From assembly GCF_001029265.1 (NCBI RefSeq), contig NZ_CP011856.1, forward strand, positions 1,240,001-1,304,000: DNA of 64,000 bases, given 5' to 3'. Below are positions 21,362 to 32,167 of this stretch, in pieces; position 1 is the stretch's first letter; each line of letters starts with the position of its first letter. The position numbers and the translations under genes are program-made. The notes under the pieces are model-generated. The model ran no database searches. It was not told the DNA's origin and saw only the letters and a program-made list of their open reading frames with translations. The DNA is from Spiroplasma eriocheiris. Lineage in GTDB: Bacteria; Bacillota_I; Bacilli_A; Mycoplasmatales; Mycoplasmataceae.

Positions 21362-21799
21362 ATGGCAATTGATAAAAAAATCAATTATTATTTTGGTAGC
21401 ATCATTTTTATTGCAATCTTAGATGCCGCCTTAACAATTTCAATTTTTACAAGAGCAATAATTTCGTTAATTCATGGCCAGTGAATCCCACCTGTCATTC
21501 AAATAATACCGCTAATCTTTTTTGGAACACTATTATATTTTGAAGTAAGTTTTCTTTGCAAATACTACCAAGAAAAAAAGAAGCATTCGCACAGTTCATT
21601 TCAGAATACTACAGCGTTATTAGCAATTCAAACTAAAAATCCACAGCGATTTAAAATAAAAATAATTTTTAATTATATTGCTTGTGGTTTTGTTGTGCTA
21701 ATGGGCTTTATTGGAATTATTCCGTTGTGTTTAATGATCAAAGGTCAACAAGCTTATCAAAAATCAGTGCAAGAAAATATTAATAATAAGAAAATGTAG
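21362..21799 (+). CDS. Membrane protein, unknown
   Basis: A 145-residue protein with hydrophobic segments at about residues 10-32, 43-62 and 105-130, a central polar loop rich in Lys, His and Ser (EKKKHSHSSFQN), and a charged tail. ATG at 21362 follows AGAAAGGAG. Its stop codon lies inside the stem of the terminator at 21791. It appears to be the second gene of a pair with the upstream membrane protein. No family recognised. Confidence 0.65.
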
Positions 21800-21818
21800 G
21801 TCACCTACATTTTTTTTC
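21791..21818 (+). terminator. Terminator of the membrane-protein pair
   Basis: AAAATGTAGG/CCTACATTTT stem with a TCA loop and eight T residues; the TAG stop codon is inside the stem. Confidence 0.88.
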
Positions 21819-21824
21819 AATAAA

Positions 21825-21845
21825 AAAATAGGTTAACCCTATTTT
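21825..21845 (-). terminator. Terminator of the gene at 21844
   Basis: Minus-strand stem AAAATAGG/CCTATTTT, five-base loop, then TTTTTA. It overlaps the stop codon of the small membrane protein by two bases. Confidence 0.7.
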
Positions 21846-22128
21846 ATTCGGCACTTCCTCCACACAATAATAAAATTCCCCCAATAAAACTAACAAATAA
21901 AAAGGCAAAAATACCTAAGCAGATTGCAGATTCATTTAAATTCTTAATTTTCTTTTTAGCGGCCATTGTCATTGGAATACATCAGATCATTGGAATAATT
22001 GCAAAAGCTAAAAAGACAGTGTTAATAACCATAAAGATATAACCTGCTTGACGAAGTCCTTTTTTATTAGATGAATTATTATGTGTTGAAGAAGGAGCAT
22101 GTTTTGCCATCGCTGCGTGCTGTGCCAT
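21844..22128 (-). CDS. Small membrane protein, two transmembrane segments
   Basis: A 94-residue protein. The first 30 residues are polar, with His and Ser repeats (MAQHAAMAKHAPSSTHNN). Two helices follow at about residues 32-53 and 68-90, separated by a basic hairpin AAKKKIKNLNES. The topology puts both ends inside or both outside. I took the ATG at 22128, eight bases from AGGAG; another ATG two codons earlier is too close. The GYIFMVINTVFLAFAIIPMIWCIP segment resembles small two-helix proteins common in Mollicutes; no named family. Confidence 0.65.
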
Positions 22129-22242
22129 TAGCATTCTCCTCTTCTTTTAACTGAATCTTAATGTAATAATTTAATACTAAAAAGATTATATCAAGAGAAA
22201 CTCTGAACCGAGCGGCAAACTTTTTTCTAATTTATTAAAGTA

Positions 22243-22788
22243 CTAATTAGTAACAACTATATCAAGGGGAATATCGTGGAGTTCACAAGGCAATTTTTCA
22301 ACAAATTGAAAGTGATAACCTAAACCAATCTTAGTTCCCCTGAAGTCTTTTAAATAACGGTCATAAAAACCTTTCCCATATCCTAAACGATGATGGTCAA
22401 GATCATAGGATAATAAGGGAATAATCATTACATCAATCAGCTGGGGAGCATAAATTGGCAATTTATTATCTGGTTCATATAGTTTATACTTTGCATTATA
22501 TCTTAAATCAGTTTGTAAATTATTAATTTGGTGAAATTGCAAAGCAGCACCAACTGTTCGTGGTAACACAACATTATATTTATGTTTTAATAAATATTTA
22601 ATAATTTTTAGCGTGTCAACTTCTTTATTAACTGAATAATAAATCCCGATTGTTTTTGCCAATTGGAAAGCGGGCAACTTTAATAGTTTTTTCCGAATAA
22701 TCCGGTTACTTTTTTGATAGTATTTCTTATCAAGGTTTTGCCGGTAAAATAATTTTTCGGCACGAATTTCATCTTTTGATTTCGCCAT
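22243..22788 (-). CDS. 5-formyltetrahydrofolate cyclo-ligase
   Basis: A 181-residue ATP-dependent enzyme (MTHFS, YgfA family) that converts 5-formyl-THF to 5,10-methenyl-THF. The signature RLGYGKGFYDRYL near residues 132-144 is the conserved nucleotide/folate-binding loop, and an N-terminal basic segment matches the family. Length is typical. It starts three bases after the sufB stop codon, so it is the last gene of the suf transcript; its RBS AAGGTAGC lies within sufB. That puts folate maintenance under the same control as Fe-S assembly. SHMT (glyA) elsewhere in the window uses the same folate pool. Confidence 0.88.
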   Translation of the reverse strand: MAKSKDEIRAEKLFYRQNLDKKYYQKSNRIIRKKLLKLPAFQLAKTIGIYYSVNKEVDTLKIIKYLLKHKYNVVLPRTVGAALQFHQINNLQTDLRYNAKYKLYEPDNKLPIYAPQLIDVMIIPLLSYDLDHHRLGYGKGFYDRYLKDFRGTKIGLGYHFQFVEKLPCELHDIPLDIVVTN

Positions 22789-22791
22789 TGC

Positions 22792-24204
22792 TTAACCAAC
22801 GCTACCTTCCATATTCATTTTAATTAATTGGTTTAATTCAATTGCATACTCCATTGGAATTTCTTTGGTAAATGGTTCTAAAAAACCCATTACAATCATT
22901 TCTAATGCTTGCTGCTCAGTTAAACCCCGACTCATTAAATAAAATAATTGTTCTTCTGAAACTTTGCTAACGGTTGCTTCGTGTTCAATTTGCGATTCAT
23001 TATTAAAAACTTTATTTTGAGGAATGGTATCGGAATGTGACTTCCCATCTAAAATTAAAGTATCACATTCTACCCGAGCTTTTGAATATTGAGCATTTGG
23101 GCCAATTTGCACTAAACCCCGGTAATTTGCTGAACCACCATTAAAGGTCATTGATTTTGAAATAATTTTAGAAGAAGTATTTTTTCCTAAGTGAATCATT
23201 TTTGCTCCAGCATCTTGAATAACACCTTCTTTGGCAACCGCAATTGAGATACATTGGCCCTTGGCATTTCGGCCTTTTAAAATACAACTAGGATATTTCA
23301 TATTAATTTTTGAACCAATATTTCCATCAATTCATTCCATTTGACCATTTTCTTCAACAATTGCTCTTTTAGTTACTAGATTTAAGACATTATCACTTCA
23401 ATTTTGAATTGTAGTATAACGCATTTTGGCATTTTTCCCAACAAAAATTTCAACCACTGCCGCATGTAATGAATCCTCGGAATAAATTGGTGCCGTACAT
23501 CCTTCAATATAATGGAGTTCGGCATCATCATCAACAATTATCAAAGTTCGCTCAAATTGGCCACTATTTTGATAATTAATCCGGAAATATGCTTGCAATG
23601 GTTTATCTAATTTAACACCCTTTGGCACATAAATGAAGGAACCTCCAGACCATACTGCACCGTTTAGTGCTGCATATTTATTATCACTATTAGGAACTAA
23701 AGTACCAAAATATTTTTTAAATAATTCTGGTTGTTCTTTTAACGCGGTATCACAGTCTAAAAAAATAACATCCTTTTCGGCAACTTCTTTTAACATGCTA
23801 CCATAAACTGGTTCACTATCATATTGTGCTTTGACTCCGGCTAAAAATTCTTTTTCAGCTTCGGGGATTCCTAAGCGGTCAAAAGTATTTTTGATTTTTT
23901 CAGGAACATCATCCCAAGTTTTGGCAATTTTATCAGTTGATTTTGAATAATAAATATATTCATCAAAATTAATAAAAGATAAATCAGGGCCCCATTTAGG
24001 ATTATTAATTTTCATAAAATTATGGTATGACTTTAAGCGATACTCTAACATTCATGCTGGTTCATTTTTATAATTTGAAATTTTTCGAATTACTTCTTCA
24101 TTAATTCCCTGGTCAGTATGAAAATAAGAAATATCACCATCACTAAAACCATATTTATATGTTGAAAGATCTTTAATTTCTTTTTCTTGTTTTAACTTTG
24201 GCAT
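22792..24204 (-). CDS. sufB: Fe-S cluster assembly protein SufB
   Basis: A 470-residue scaffold subunit of the SufBCD complex that assembles [4Fe-4S] clusters in the cytosol. It has the SufB order: N-terminal helical part with [13 protein letters not shown], the central beta helix ([23 protein letters not shown]), and the C-terminal [20 protein letters not shown] shared with SufD. A cysteine lies in the [12 protein letters not shown] segment. ATG at 24204 follows AAAGGTGGTG. It is the fifth gene of the operon sufC-sufD-sufS-sufU-sufB and is followed by the folate enzyme. Confidence 0.94.
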
Positions 24205-24218
24205 TTAATTCACCACCT

Positions 24219-24668
24219 TTATTTTTGTGTTTTTTCATATTCTTGCAATAACTTTAAGAAACCATTAACCCCAATACTTGCGCATTTGATTCTGTTGGGT
24301 TGTTTGGGAACATTAATGAAAGCAATTAATTCATTTAACATTGTTTCATCGTATGTTCTTTCAAATAACATATTTAAATAATTATCAATAATTTTAATTG
24401 CCATTGCAACTGGTTTCTCAACAATTTCACCAGCCATAATATCTGTGGCAGCGGTAGAAATTGCACACCCAATCCGATCAAATTTTGCACTCGTAATTTT
24501 ATTATCAGCAATTTCCAGTTCAAGGTGCATATCATCAATACAAGAATCCGAAGCTTGATGAACATAGAGACTATTTGGTTTTTTTAAAAGACCCTTTTGG
24601 GTAGGGTTTGCATAGTGTTCCATAATTATTTGCCGTAAAAATATCGGATCTTTATTTTCCATTCTCAT
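24219..24668 (-). CDS. sufU: Fe-S scaffold/sulfur acceptor SufU
   Basis: A 149-residue IscU-like protein of the SufU type that takes sulfur from SufS. It shows the three metal-site cysteines in SDSCIDDMHLEL, DRIGCAIS and NRIKCASIG, with the SufU spacing between the second and third and the aspartate of the first motif present. The conserved early YANPTQKG is also visible. Its ATG directly follows the sufS stop codon (TAAATG), implying translational coupling; the AGGAAGG RBS sits in the sufS end. An alternative start two codons later is possible. Confidence 0.92.
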   Translation of the reverse strand: MRMENKDPIFLRQIIMEHYANPTQKGLLKKPNSLYVHQASDSCIDDMHLELEIADNKITSAKFDRIGCAISTAATDIMAGEIVEKPVAMAIKIIDNYLNMLFERTYDETMLNELIAFINVPKQPNRIKCASIGVNGFLKLLQEYEKTQK

Positions 24669-25898
24669 TTACACCAACCTTCCTAAAAAATCTTGTTCAT
24701 TAACTAATGCTAGCACTAACTTATCGATTTCTTCTTTATTATTATATATTGAAAAACTAACTCGCACCGTATTGCTTTCTCCAATAACTTGGTTAATTAA
24801 TTTTGAACAATGTTCTCCGCTCCGAACGGTAATGTGATTAATTGTTCCTAAGTGGGTTGCAACATCTTGGGCAAATTTATCTTTAACATTAAATACTAAT
24901 AACCCTGTTTTGGCATCAGGATTATAAACAACTATCTTATCTTTTAATTTTAAATTAAATTGTTCAACAGCATATTGTTTTAATTGTTGTTCATAAGCAA
25001 TAATATCATCTAAACCTATTTCGTTAATAAAATCAATTGCTTTCGCAAACCCCAAAATACCAGCAATATTCTGGGTTCCTCCTTCAAAACAAAAGGGAAC
25101 TTCTTTTAAAAGATATGACAACTCATCGCTACTAATGCGAGCATTCATATCTCCACCAACAATCAAGGGGGGCAATGCTTTTAAATGGTTAATTTTACCT
25201 CATAAAACCCCAACCCCAGTTGGTCCAAACATCTTATGTGCTGAAAAACAAATAAAATCCACATCCCATTTTTGGACATCCGTTTTAGTATGTAAAATTC
25301 CTTGGGCACAATCAATTACTATTATAATATTAGGATTTAAAGCCCGAATTTTTTGACTTACCGCAACAACATCAATTTCATAACCTAAAATATTAGAAAT
25401 GTTCGCAAAGCTAATTACCTTTGTTTTCTCGCTAATCATTTTGCTTAAAGCCACTAAATCAAGGGTATGATTTTTTAACGGAATAAAATTAACAGTTGCT
25501 GCTTTATTTTTTGCCAAACGATATCATGGTAAAATGTTAGACCCGTGTTCTTGGTAAGTAATTAGGATCTCATCTCCCGGTTGAATAGTATCTTCCAGAC
25601 CAAAAGCAATTTGATTTAATGCAAAAGTTGTTCCGGATGTAAAAACAATTTCGTTACTATCCTTTGCATTAATAAATTTCTGCACTTTTGTCCGCACCTG
25701 GTTGAATTTTTGGTATGTTTCATATGCTAAGTCACTATCAGTATTATGGGGATTAGTCCCATATTTACTATAATATTCAATAATACCATCAATTACAACT
25801 TGCGGTTTTAAAGTAGTTGCCGCAGAATCAAAATAAATCTCATTGGGATTATTTGTAAAAAAAGGAAACAACTTTTTAATATTCTTTTCATCAACCAT
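24669..25898 (-). CDS. sufS: Cysteine desulfurase SufS
   Basis: A 409-residue PLP enzyme that removes sulfur from cysteine. Residues seen: YFDSAATTLKP at the N-terminus, the PLP lysine in FSAHKMFGPTGVG, the RSGEHCS loop with the sulfur-carrying cysteine near residue 360, and VIDCAQG for cofactor binding. ATG at 25898 with GGAGAG upstream; the gene starts four bases after sufD. The short RSGxHC loop is that of group II desulfurases, as expected with SufU. Confidence 0.94.
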
Positions 25899-25902
25899 AT
25901 TC

Positions 25903-26736
25903 TTACTCTCCAATTTCCCGATCAATTTCATTAATAATTTCAGTTTGAATTTTTTCATCATCAATTGCTTCAATTACATGTTTAAAATATCCCATACAAA
26001 TTAATTTACGTGCTTGGTTGACTGTTAGTCCTCGAGCTTGCAAATAAAAGACTTGTTCAGGGTCTAGCATCCCTAATGCATTGGCATGGCTAGCTTTAAT
26101 ATCATTTTCATCAATTAGTAAAATCGGATCTGAAATTGCCCGCGAAGTTTTATCAAAGACTAATAAGCGTAATTCTTGATGTGCTTCTGATTTAGCCATC
26201 GTTTTTTCAATATGACTAGTACACTTAACTGTTTGTAATGAAGCATCTTTTGCAATTGAATAAGTTTTAATTTCACTAAACGTTTGCGGTGCTTGATGAT
26301 GGGCATAAATAATTTCATTTTTTTGTTTATCACTAGTTGATAAACTTGCTAAATAATAAATTACTTTACTTCTTTTTTCTAATAAATTAAAAGTAACATT
26401 TTCGTTGATATTACTATCTACAATATTTAAATGGTATAAATTTAAAGTACTATTTGCCAAAACATTATATTCTAAATTAATATTCTGGTGGTTATCTTTA
26501 TTTTTGTAAATATTAACAATATTAACATTAGTATTATTAGCAATATTGAATTTAAGATTAACAGTATTATTTAGATGAAGAAAAACTAATAAGGTTAAGT
26601 TTTTAATATTATCAGTAATATTAAATTCAAAATTTTCCCCATCTTTAGTATTCTCAATCTTTACTGTTTGATGCTGCGAATTATCAATAATATTAAACTG
26701 ATTATTAACAACCGTGTTATTTAATAAAACACTCAT
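25903..26736 (-). CDS. sufD: Fe-S cluster assembly protein SufD (short form)
   Basis: A 277-residue protein aligned with SufD by its C-terminal part: ASHANALGMLDPEQVFYLQARGLTVNQA, where the conserved histidine is in SHANA. The middle is a beta-helix of repeating Asn-rich strands (NINLEYNVLANSTLNLYHLN). It is well below the usual 400-plus residues, lacking most of the N-terminal helical domain, a reduction typical of Mollicutes. Its ATG overlaps the sufC stop (TAATG). The Asn-rich N-terminal half is low complexity, so family assignment rests on the C-terminus and the operon. Confidence 0.85.
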   Translation of the reverse strand: MSVLLNNTVVNNQFNIIDNSQHQTVKIENTKDGENFEFNITDNIKNLTLLVFLHLNNTVNLKFNIANNTNVNIVNIYKNKDNHQNINLEYNVLANSTLNLYHLNIVDSNINENVTFNLLEKRSKVIYYLASLSTSDKQKNEIIYAHHQAPQTFSEIKTYSIAKDASLQTVKCTSHIEKTMAKSEAHQELRLLVFDKTSRAISDPILLIDENDIKASHANALGMLDPEQVFYLQARGLTVNQARKLICMGYFKHVIEAIDDEKIQTEIINEIDREIGE

Positions 26737-27551
26737 TATTTTGCATTTTTAGCGGCACAACCAACCGCAGTATTCATTCGCTTTTGATCTTCATTTTTAA
26801 CATTATCAATCTTTAATTCGCGCATCAATCATTCATAACCCTCCTGGTTAATTTTTTCTACTAATTGATAATCACCACTTTTAACAATTTTTCCCTTGAT
26901 AATTACATGGGCATGGGTTGGTTTTACCAAGTTGAAAAAACGATCATAATGAGAAACAATTAAAGCTGCAAAATCTTTCCCAATTCTTTTATTAAGTTCT
27001 CCGCTAACAACATTTAAAGCATCCACATCTAGTCCCGAATCAATTTCATCAATTAAAGCAAAACTAGGAGTTAAAACATTTAACTGTAAAATCTCGTTTT
27101 TCTTTTTTTCTCCACCTGAAAAACCACTATTTAAATATCTTTGAATCATTGATTCTTCAATTTTTAAATTCTTAGTATTTTCATTAATTGTTTTATATAA
27201 ATCTGGTAATTTAATTGGGGTTTCGCGATGAGCATTAATAATTGTTTTTAAAAAATCTAAGTTTAAAACACCAGGGATTTCAACTGGTGATTGCATCGCA
27301 AAAAAGATGCCTAATTTACTTCTTTCATCAACTGTTTTGTCCAAAATAGATTCACCATCAAATAAAATGTCACCTTGTTCAACCTTATAATTGGGATGAC
27401 CCATAATAGTTGATAATAAAGTTGATTTACCATTACCATTAGGTCCCATTAGCGCATGAATTTCGTTTTGTTTAATAACTAAATCCAACCCTTTTAAAAT
27501 CATCTCACCATCAGTTGAAACATGTAAATTTTTAATTTCAATTTGCTGCAT
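26736..27551 (-). CDS. sufC: Fe-S assembly ATPase SufC
   Basis: A 271-residue ABC-type ATPase of the SufBCD complex. Walker A is GPNGNGKST near residue 36, the Q-loop segment FFAMQSPVEIPGV follows, the signature is SGGEKKKNEILQ, Walker B is FALIDEIDSGLD and the H-loop is in LIVSHYDRF. A C-terminal tail of about 30 residues after a TGA tryptophan ends in CAAKNAK. It is the first gene of the operon; upstream lies the palindromic promoter region at 27613-27660. Confidence 0.94.
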
Positions 27552-27612
27552 TTTTCCACCTCATTTTCCTATAATTATCAGGCTTTTTATATTAAAAATA
27601 TCTCAATTTTTT

Positions 27613-27660
27613 TATAATAAAGTCTACTTTTATTGTACAATAAAAGTAGACTTTGTATAA
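27613..27660. promoter_or_regulatory. Facing promoter boxes around a 36-base perfect palindrome
   Basis: Positions 27619-27654 form a perfect palindrome with 18-base arms (left arm AAAGTCTACTTTTATTGT). Directly left is TATAAT (27613-27618), oriented toward the lipoprotein gene. Directly right is TTATAC on the minus strand (27655-27660), oriented toward sufC. If both boxes are used, the two divergent transcripts start inside or at the palindrome and overlap. There is no T run on either side, so it is unlikely to be a terminator. No clear -35 boxes are seen. Confidence 0.5.
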
Positions 27661-27665
27661 AAATT

Positions 27666-27685
27666 AAATGTAATTCTTTACATTT
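27666..27685. repeat. Second inverted repeat in the suf/lipoprotein intergenic region
   Basis: AAATGTAA and TTACATTT flank a four-base loop, six bases to the right of the TTATAC box. It lies in the predicted -35 zone of the suf promoter and in the leader of the lipoprotein gene, so it could be an operator. Confidence 0.4.
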
Positions 27686-27737
27686 TAATAAGGAAAAGTT
27701 CAGCCAAGTTAATAACTCAAGGAAGGATGGAATATTA

Positions 27738-29903
27738 ATGAAGAAACTTTTGTCATTACTAGCTAGTTTCGTAATCACTGGGGCCCCAGTTGGAACGTTA
27801 GCAGCATGTAGTAATAAAGACAATACAAAGGATCAGCATAAAAACAGCGCCGGAAATAGTGTGTGAGCATGATTGCCCGGAATTGGGGGAGGAAAAAATG
27901 TAACTTCCGCTGATGTTTGAAATGAACTAAAAGATCCGTTTACCAATATTGGGGGAGATAAATGAAGTAATGACCCTAATGAATGGGATGGAACAACTAG
28001 AATTAAAATGACCGTACAATTAATGCAAATTCTAAGTGTTTCAATCTTAGCTAATAGTAATAAGTTAGTTGATAGTGGACAGAGTGAAAAAATGCCTGCT
28101 GTTGCTGACTACCAAGATTTACAAGTAATTTTAAGTCAACAATGAAAATTATTAGTTTCTAACACCAATCAACAAGTTGAAAATAAAAAACAATCATTTA
28201 AAAACGACTACCAAAAAAAATGAGAAGATGAATATCATAAATGGTTAGATAAAAACTATCCAGATATTACTGGTGCTTCTGGTTCAAAGAAATATGAAAT
28301 TGAAGAAAACAATTATAAAGCGGCAATTATGGCAACTGGGGCTGATAACGGTACAAGTGCTACAACAATGTTAACTAACGTATTATTAAACAATAATATG
28401 CGTAGTTACCAAACAAGTAGTAACCAAATCTTAACTAATTATTTATATAATTTTTATGATTTTACCGTAGTTCAAAAAAAATCAGCTGATGATTGAAATA
28501 AAGATAATATTAGTGCCCGCCGTGATTTAGCAGTAGCATTCCAATGGAATTATACAACCAATGTATGAAGTTTTACTTACCCAGATTTTGATATTTCAGC
28601 AACCTTAAAAAAAATTGCTACCGATTTAGAAACCAAATCACCTGAACAATATCTTCAAGAACATCCAATGGTAGACGCCCCTATTTTTGATGGAACAACT
28701 AATGATAAGTTAGGATCTTTAATGTTAAACTCAAACATTTACCAAGCTGGACAATTATCATTATTCCAAAAATATTCTTTAGAACGTTGATTTACTAATC
28801 AAAAACCATTAGCAATTTCACAAGTTACTTATGCTTTTAAAGACGCCGCCAATGCGTTTAAAGATGGCATTACTAGTGATGATTTTGATAAAGGTGTGTT
28901 AGCAAACATTACTACTGATCTTGGCAAATTAGCTGGAAGTTCTCCTGAAGATTGAGAAACTTTCTACCGTAATAATAACGGGACTGCTGCTAGTTCAAAA
29001 AGTTTATTAACCCTAAATAATGGTGATGATATTTTTAAATCAAATGTTATAAAAGCAAATATTTACGGAAATGTTGGTAATACTAAATATGATACTCTTC
29101 CAGCAGATGCTGATGCTGCAATTAAAACATTAAGCCGTAATTCTAGTGATACTGCAACTCATATGAGCCAAGTTTGAAAAATTGGTCAAGTTAGTGATGG
29201 TTCAGGGCTAAAAGATGATTCAGTAATTGCCTTCATTGATACTGATGGTTTACATATTGTTCATATTGATGGTGGTCAATACTTAGATCCAACCACAACA
29301 GATGATTACAATAACTATACTAATAATTGACAATTTTACTCATTAAGTTATGCCCACAATACTTTTGAAGCAGCTGATCATAACAAAACAGATGATGTAA
29401 GTGTTAATAGTAAAATGAACACCCAATTTAAAAATGCTAAATATTTACAATATTTAGTTAACCAAAGTAATGCCAATACTATTGCTGGAAGTCGTACAAC
29501 ATTTAATGTCTTAGATGAAGTTAAAAAATATGCCAAATTAGATTCTTCAACTGACGGAACAACAAGTAATTTATGATGATTCTGAATCTTTGATTTCTTT
29601 AATAATGTTGAAAAAAATATTGTTAAGATTGCAACCCCAGATGATTGGTATAAACGTTTCTTAACTTTTAAAACACAATCAGGTAGTGAAGCAGATACCA
29701 CATGGTTTACAAACGTTATTAATTCAGCGGCAAGTAACTTAACCGGATCAGCAATTGGAACCTTTATTTCAAACGTGCAAACTGAAAATACCACAATTCA
29801 AGGATATGCAGTTGGTTGACCAGATTTAACATTTGATGTTAGTGCTATTTTAGCTAACATTACAACAACAAATGGTAAATTCTGGACAATTGCTGAATAC
29901 TAA
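27738..29903 (+). CDS. Large surface lipoprotein, 721 residues
   Basis: The signal MKKLLSLLASFVITGAPVGT ends in the lipobox LAACS, so it is lipid-anchored outside. The mature part is polar, rich in Asn, Thr and Asp, with many TGA-coded tryptophans. Features include a Lys-rich helical part (about residues 140-175) and a WWFWIFDFF aromatic patch near residue 615. ATG at 27738 follows AAGGATGG. It is followed 18 bases later by a second lipoprotein, and both probably share the promoter at 27613. Function unknown; Spiroplasma genomes carry families of such proteins. It is not obviously similar to spiralin. Confidence 0.75.
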
Positions 29904-29921
29904 AAAGGAGGGCGAATATAA

Positions 29922-31637
29922 ATGAAACGATTATTAAGTATCTTAGGAACAATTTCAATTTTAGCTTCAACCTCTTCCGCAGTTGTTGCTTGTAAAAGTG
30001 ATAAGTTTGAACGTTTTGATACCCCTGCAATTGCCGATGAAATTAAAAAATGAATTATTGCCGAAATTAATGGTAATGCTGACTATGTCCAATATTCTTT
30101 CAACCAAATTTTTAACAGTGCTGACTTAAAAACATTAGCAATTCGTTTATTAGATTCTAATATTTCAAAATTCTATTATTCAGCAGAAGAAGCAACCCGT
30201 GCACGTTATACCGGAGTTACAATTGACACTTCGCAACCAGATAACATTATTGCCCGTCAAATTGTTAACTTTGTTAAACAAGTTGCGCTTGATAAACTAT
30301 ATACTGAATATTTAGCCGGAATTAGTAATAACTCACCATTAGAATATAAAATGGCTAGTCAAGGGTATGCGCCTGATTACCAAACTGACAATTGATTTGT
30401 TTTAGGAGTTAAATCATACTTCTACGACAAAACTGGTAGTGGGGGGGCTGATTTCCTAATTGCTTATTATGCTAAATCACGAGTTGAATTAGAAAAAAAT
30501 CCTGGTTATAAATTTAAAATTGATCAAAAATTAGTAGACCAGTCTAGTTATGATGATTTTAATAAATTAAGTGAAGACGCTAAAAAAGTAGCTTTACAAG
30601 TTCGTTTTAATGACTATTATAACCATGTTGAAATTCCAAGTGTTGTTGACCAAATTTTAGCAACTACCTATTTACACCAAAATCAAATTCGTAAATACGG
30701 AGCCGGAAATGATTCACATTTATACATTAATAAAAACGGGGCTCTATTCAATAATATCCAATCATGAGAAGATAATCCTTCTTCGCGCACAACATGAAAA
30801 TCATACATTAAAATGGTGTGAGAAGTTAAAATGTCAAAAACTGAATTAGAGAAAAAATTCCCTTATTCAGAAATTGAAAAAATTAATAACGCAGCAAATG
30901 GTAGTGACAAGAAAGCAATTCTAGATTTATTGCAAAAAGATTTTGCAGTTGATCCCGCCGCTCCTGATACTACGAACCAAATTAAAGACGGAATTGACCC
31001 AATCTTTAATGTTCCGGGCTTTAAAGGATTTGTTGGATTCAAGAAAAGTGATAATTCAATTTTTACAACTATTAACAATGCTGACTTATATAAAAACAAT
31101 TTAGGAAATGTCCTAACCGCTGGGATTATGCGAGCTAATAACGGACCAACTGACCAAGTTTCAACTTATGAATTTGTTGATGCCAACAAACGGAATGCTT
31201 CATTAGTCTTTGTGTTACCAATTTATACAATTGATTTAATGAATAATATGACTTTAAATTATCAAGATAAACCAATTACTGATGCTAATAAATTAGAAAT
31301 GAAATTTTACGGTTCTGGCGGTCAACCAACCGACTTAAATGCTAATTGGTTAGTCCAAGGATTATCAGTTAAATGGTTATATAATAGTGATGGTTACCTA
31401 GGTTCATATGATAACACCGGAGCTCCTTTATATAATCTTGATGGTTCACCAACAAGTGTTGATAATTATAAAGGTAATATTCTAAAATGAATTGAATATA
31501 CCATGGCCCAAAATACTGATTTACAAAAATCAGGAAAAACAAGATTATATTCATTAGCCTTTAATAATGATCCTAAAAACATCTATTCGCAAACTTTATA
31601 TGATGCAATTGGAACATATATTATTAGTCGTGATTAA
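29922..31637 (+). CDS. Large surface lipoprotein, 571 residues
   Basis: The signal MKRLLSILGTISILASTSSA ends in VVACK, a good lipobox. The mature part has regions such as DNWFVLGVKSYFYDKTGSGG and YLHQNQIRKYGAGNDSHLY. Style resembles the long lipoprotein upstream and the broken one at 776-2543, all with a conserved pattern of tryptophans coded by TGA. ATG at 29922 has AAAGGAGGG ahead. It is the last gene of a two-gene operon ending at the terminator at 31643. Function unknown; a role in surface contact is inference. Confidence 0.75.
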
Positions 31638-31642
31638 AAAAG

Positions 31643-31670
31643 AAAAAGTCATCCGAAAAGATGGCTTTTT
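31643..31670 (+). terminator. Terminator of the lipoprotein pair
   Basis: AAAAAGTCATC/GATGGCTTTTT stem (one G-T pair) with a CGAAAA loop, followed by more T residues, six bases after the stop codon. Confidence 0.85.
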
Positions 31671-31720
31671 GCTTTTTTTGTTATAATATAATTATGGAGT
31701 AAACAAGGAGGCACATAAAA

Positions 31721-32134
31721 ATGTTAAAAAAAGATTGTTTGTTCTGTCGAATTATTAACGGGGAGGTTCCTAGTAGTAAAGTTTATGAAAATGAATATGT
31801 TTATGCATTTTTAGACATTTTTCCAAATAGCGACGGTCATACTTTGGTAATCCCTAAATCACATTCGGATTACTTTAGCGACACCGAAGATTTGTATTTA
31901 GCAGAAGTTGCCAAAGCTTCGAAATTAATTGCTAATCGCATTTATGATACTTTAAAACCAAAAGGAATTAACTATATTATTAATGAAAAAGAAGAAGCTT
32001 TTCAACAAGTTTTCCACTATCATATGCATGTGATTCCCAAGTATCATCGCCAGGAAGGATATAATTTCAATATTAATCCCAATGATGATTTAACTAGTTT
32101 AGATGAAATTAAAAATAAAATTGCCATCAAATAA
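31721..32134 (+). CDS. HIT family protein (nucleotide phosphohydrolase/transferase)
   Basis: A 137-residue histidine-triad protein. The triad is FHYHMHVIPKYH near residues 98-108, and the zinc-type pair CLFC is at residues 6-9. The middle NSDGHTLVIPKSH is the conserved nucleotide-binding strand. Members of the Hint/Fhit group hydrolyse nucleoside phosphoramidates or dinucleotides. ATG at 31721 follows AAGGAGG; TATAAT at 31682-31687 is a likely -10 box. Monocistronic. Confidence 0.9.
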   Translation: MLKKDCLFCRIINGEVPSSKVYENEYVYAFLDIFPNSDGHTLVIPKSHSDYFSDTEDLYLAEVAKASKLIANRIYDTLKPKGINYIINEKEEAFQQVFHYHMHVIPKYHRQEGYNFNINPNDDLTSLDEIKNKIAIK

Positions 32135-32167
32135 AAAAACAATTCAGGGGACGAATTGTTTTTTTAT
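32133..32167. terminator. Terminator after the HIT gene
   Basis: AAAAACAATTC/GAATTGTTTTT stem with a seven-base loop, then T residues on the plus strand. It overlaps the end of the convergent hypothetical gene by four bases and may serve it too. Confidence 0.85.

Noticed and set aside
27619-27654. The large palindrome as a transcription terminator
   Set aside because: Neither strand has a T run after it, and it lies upstream of both flanking genes rather than at a gene end.
29378-29794. A 138-codon minus-strand frame inside the 721-residue lipoprotein
   Set aside because: It is antisense to a signal-peptide-bearing gene with consistent TGA tryptophan use, and it lacks an RBS.
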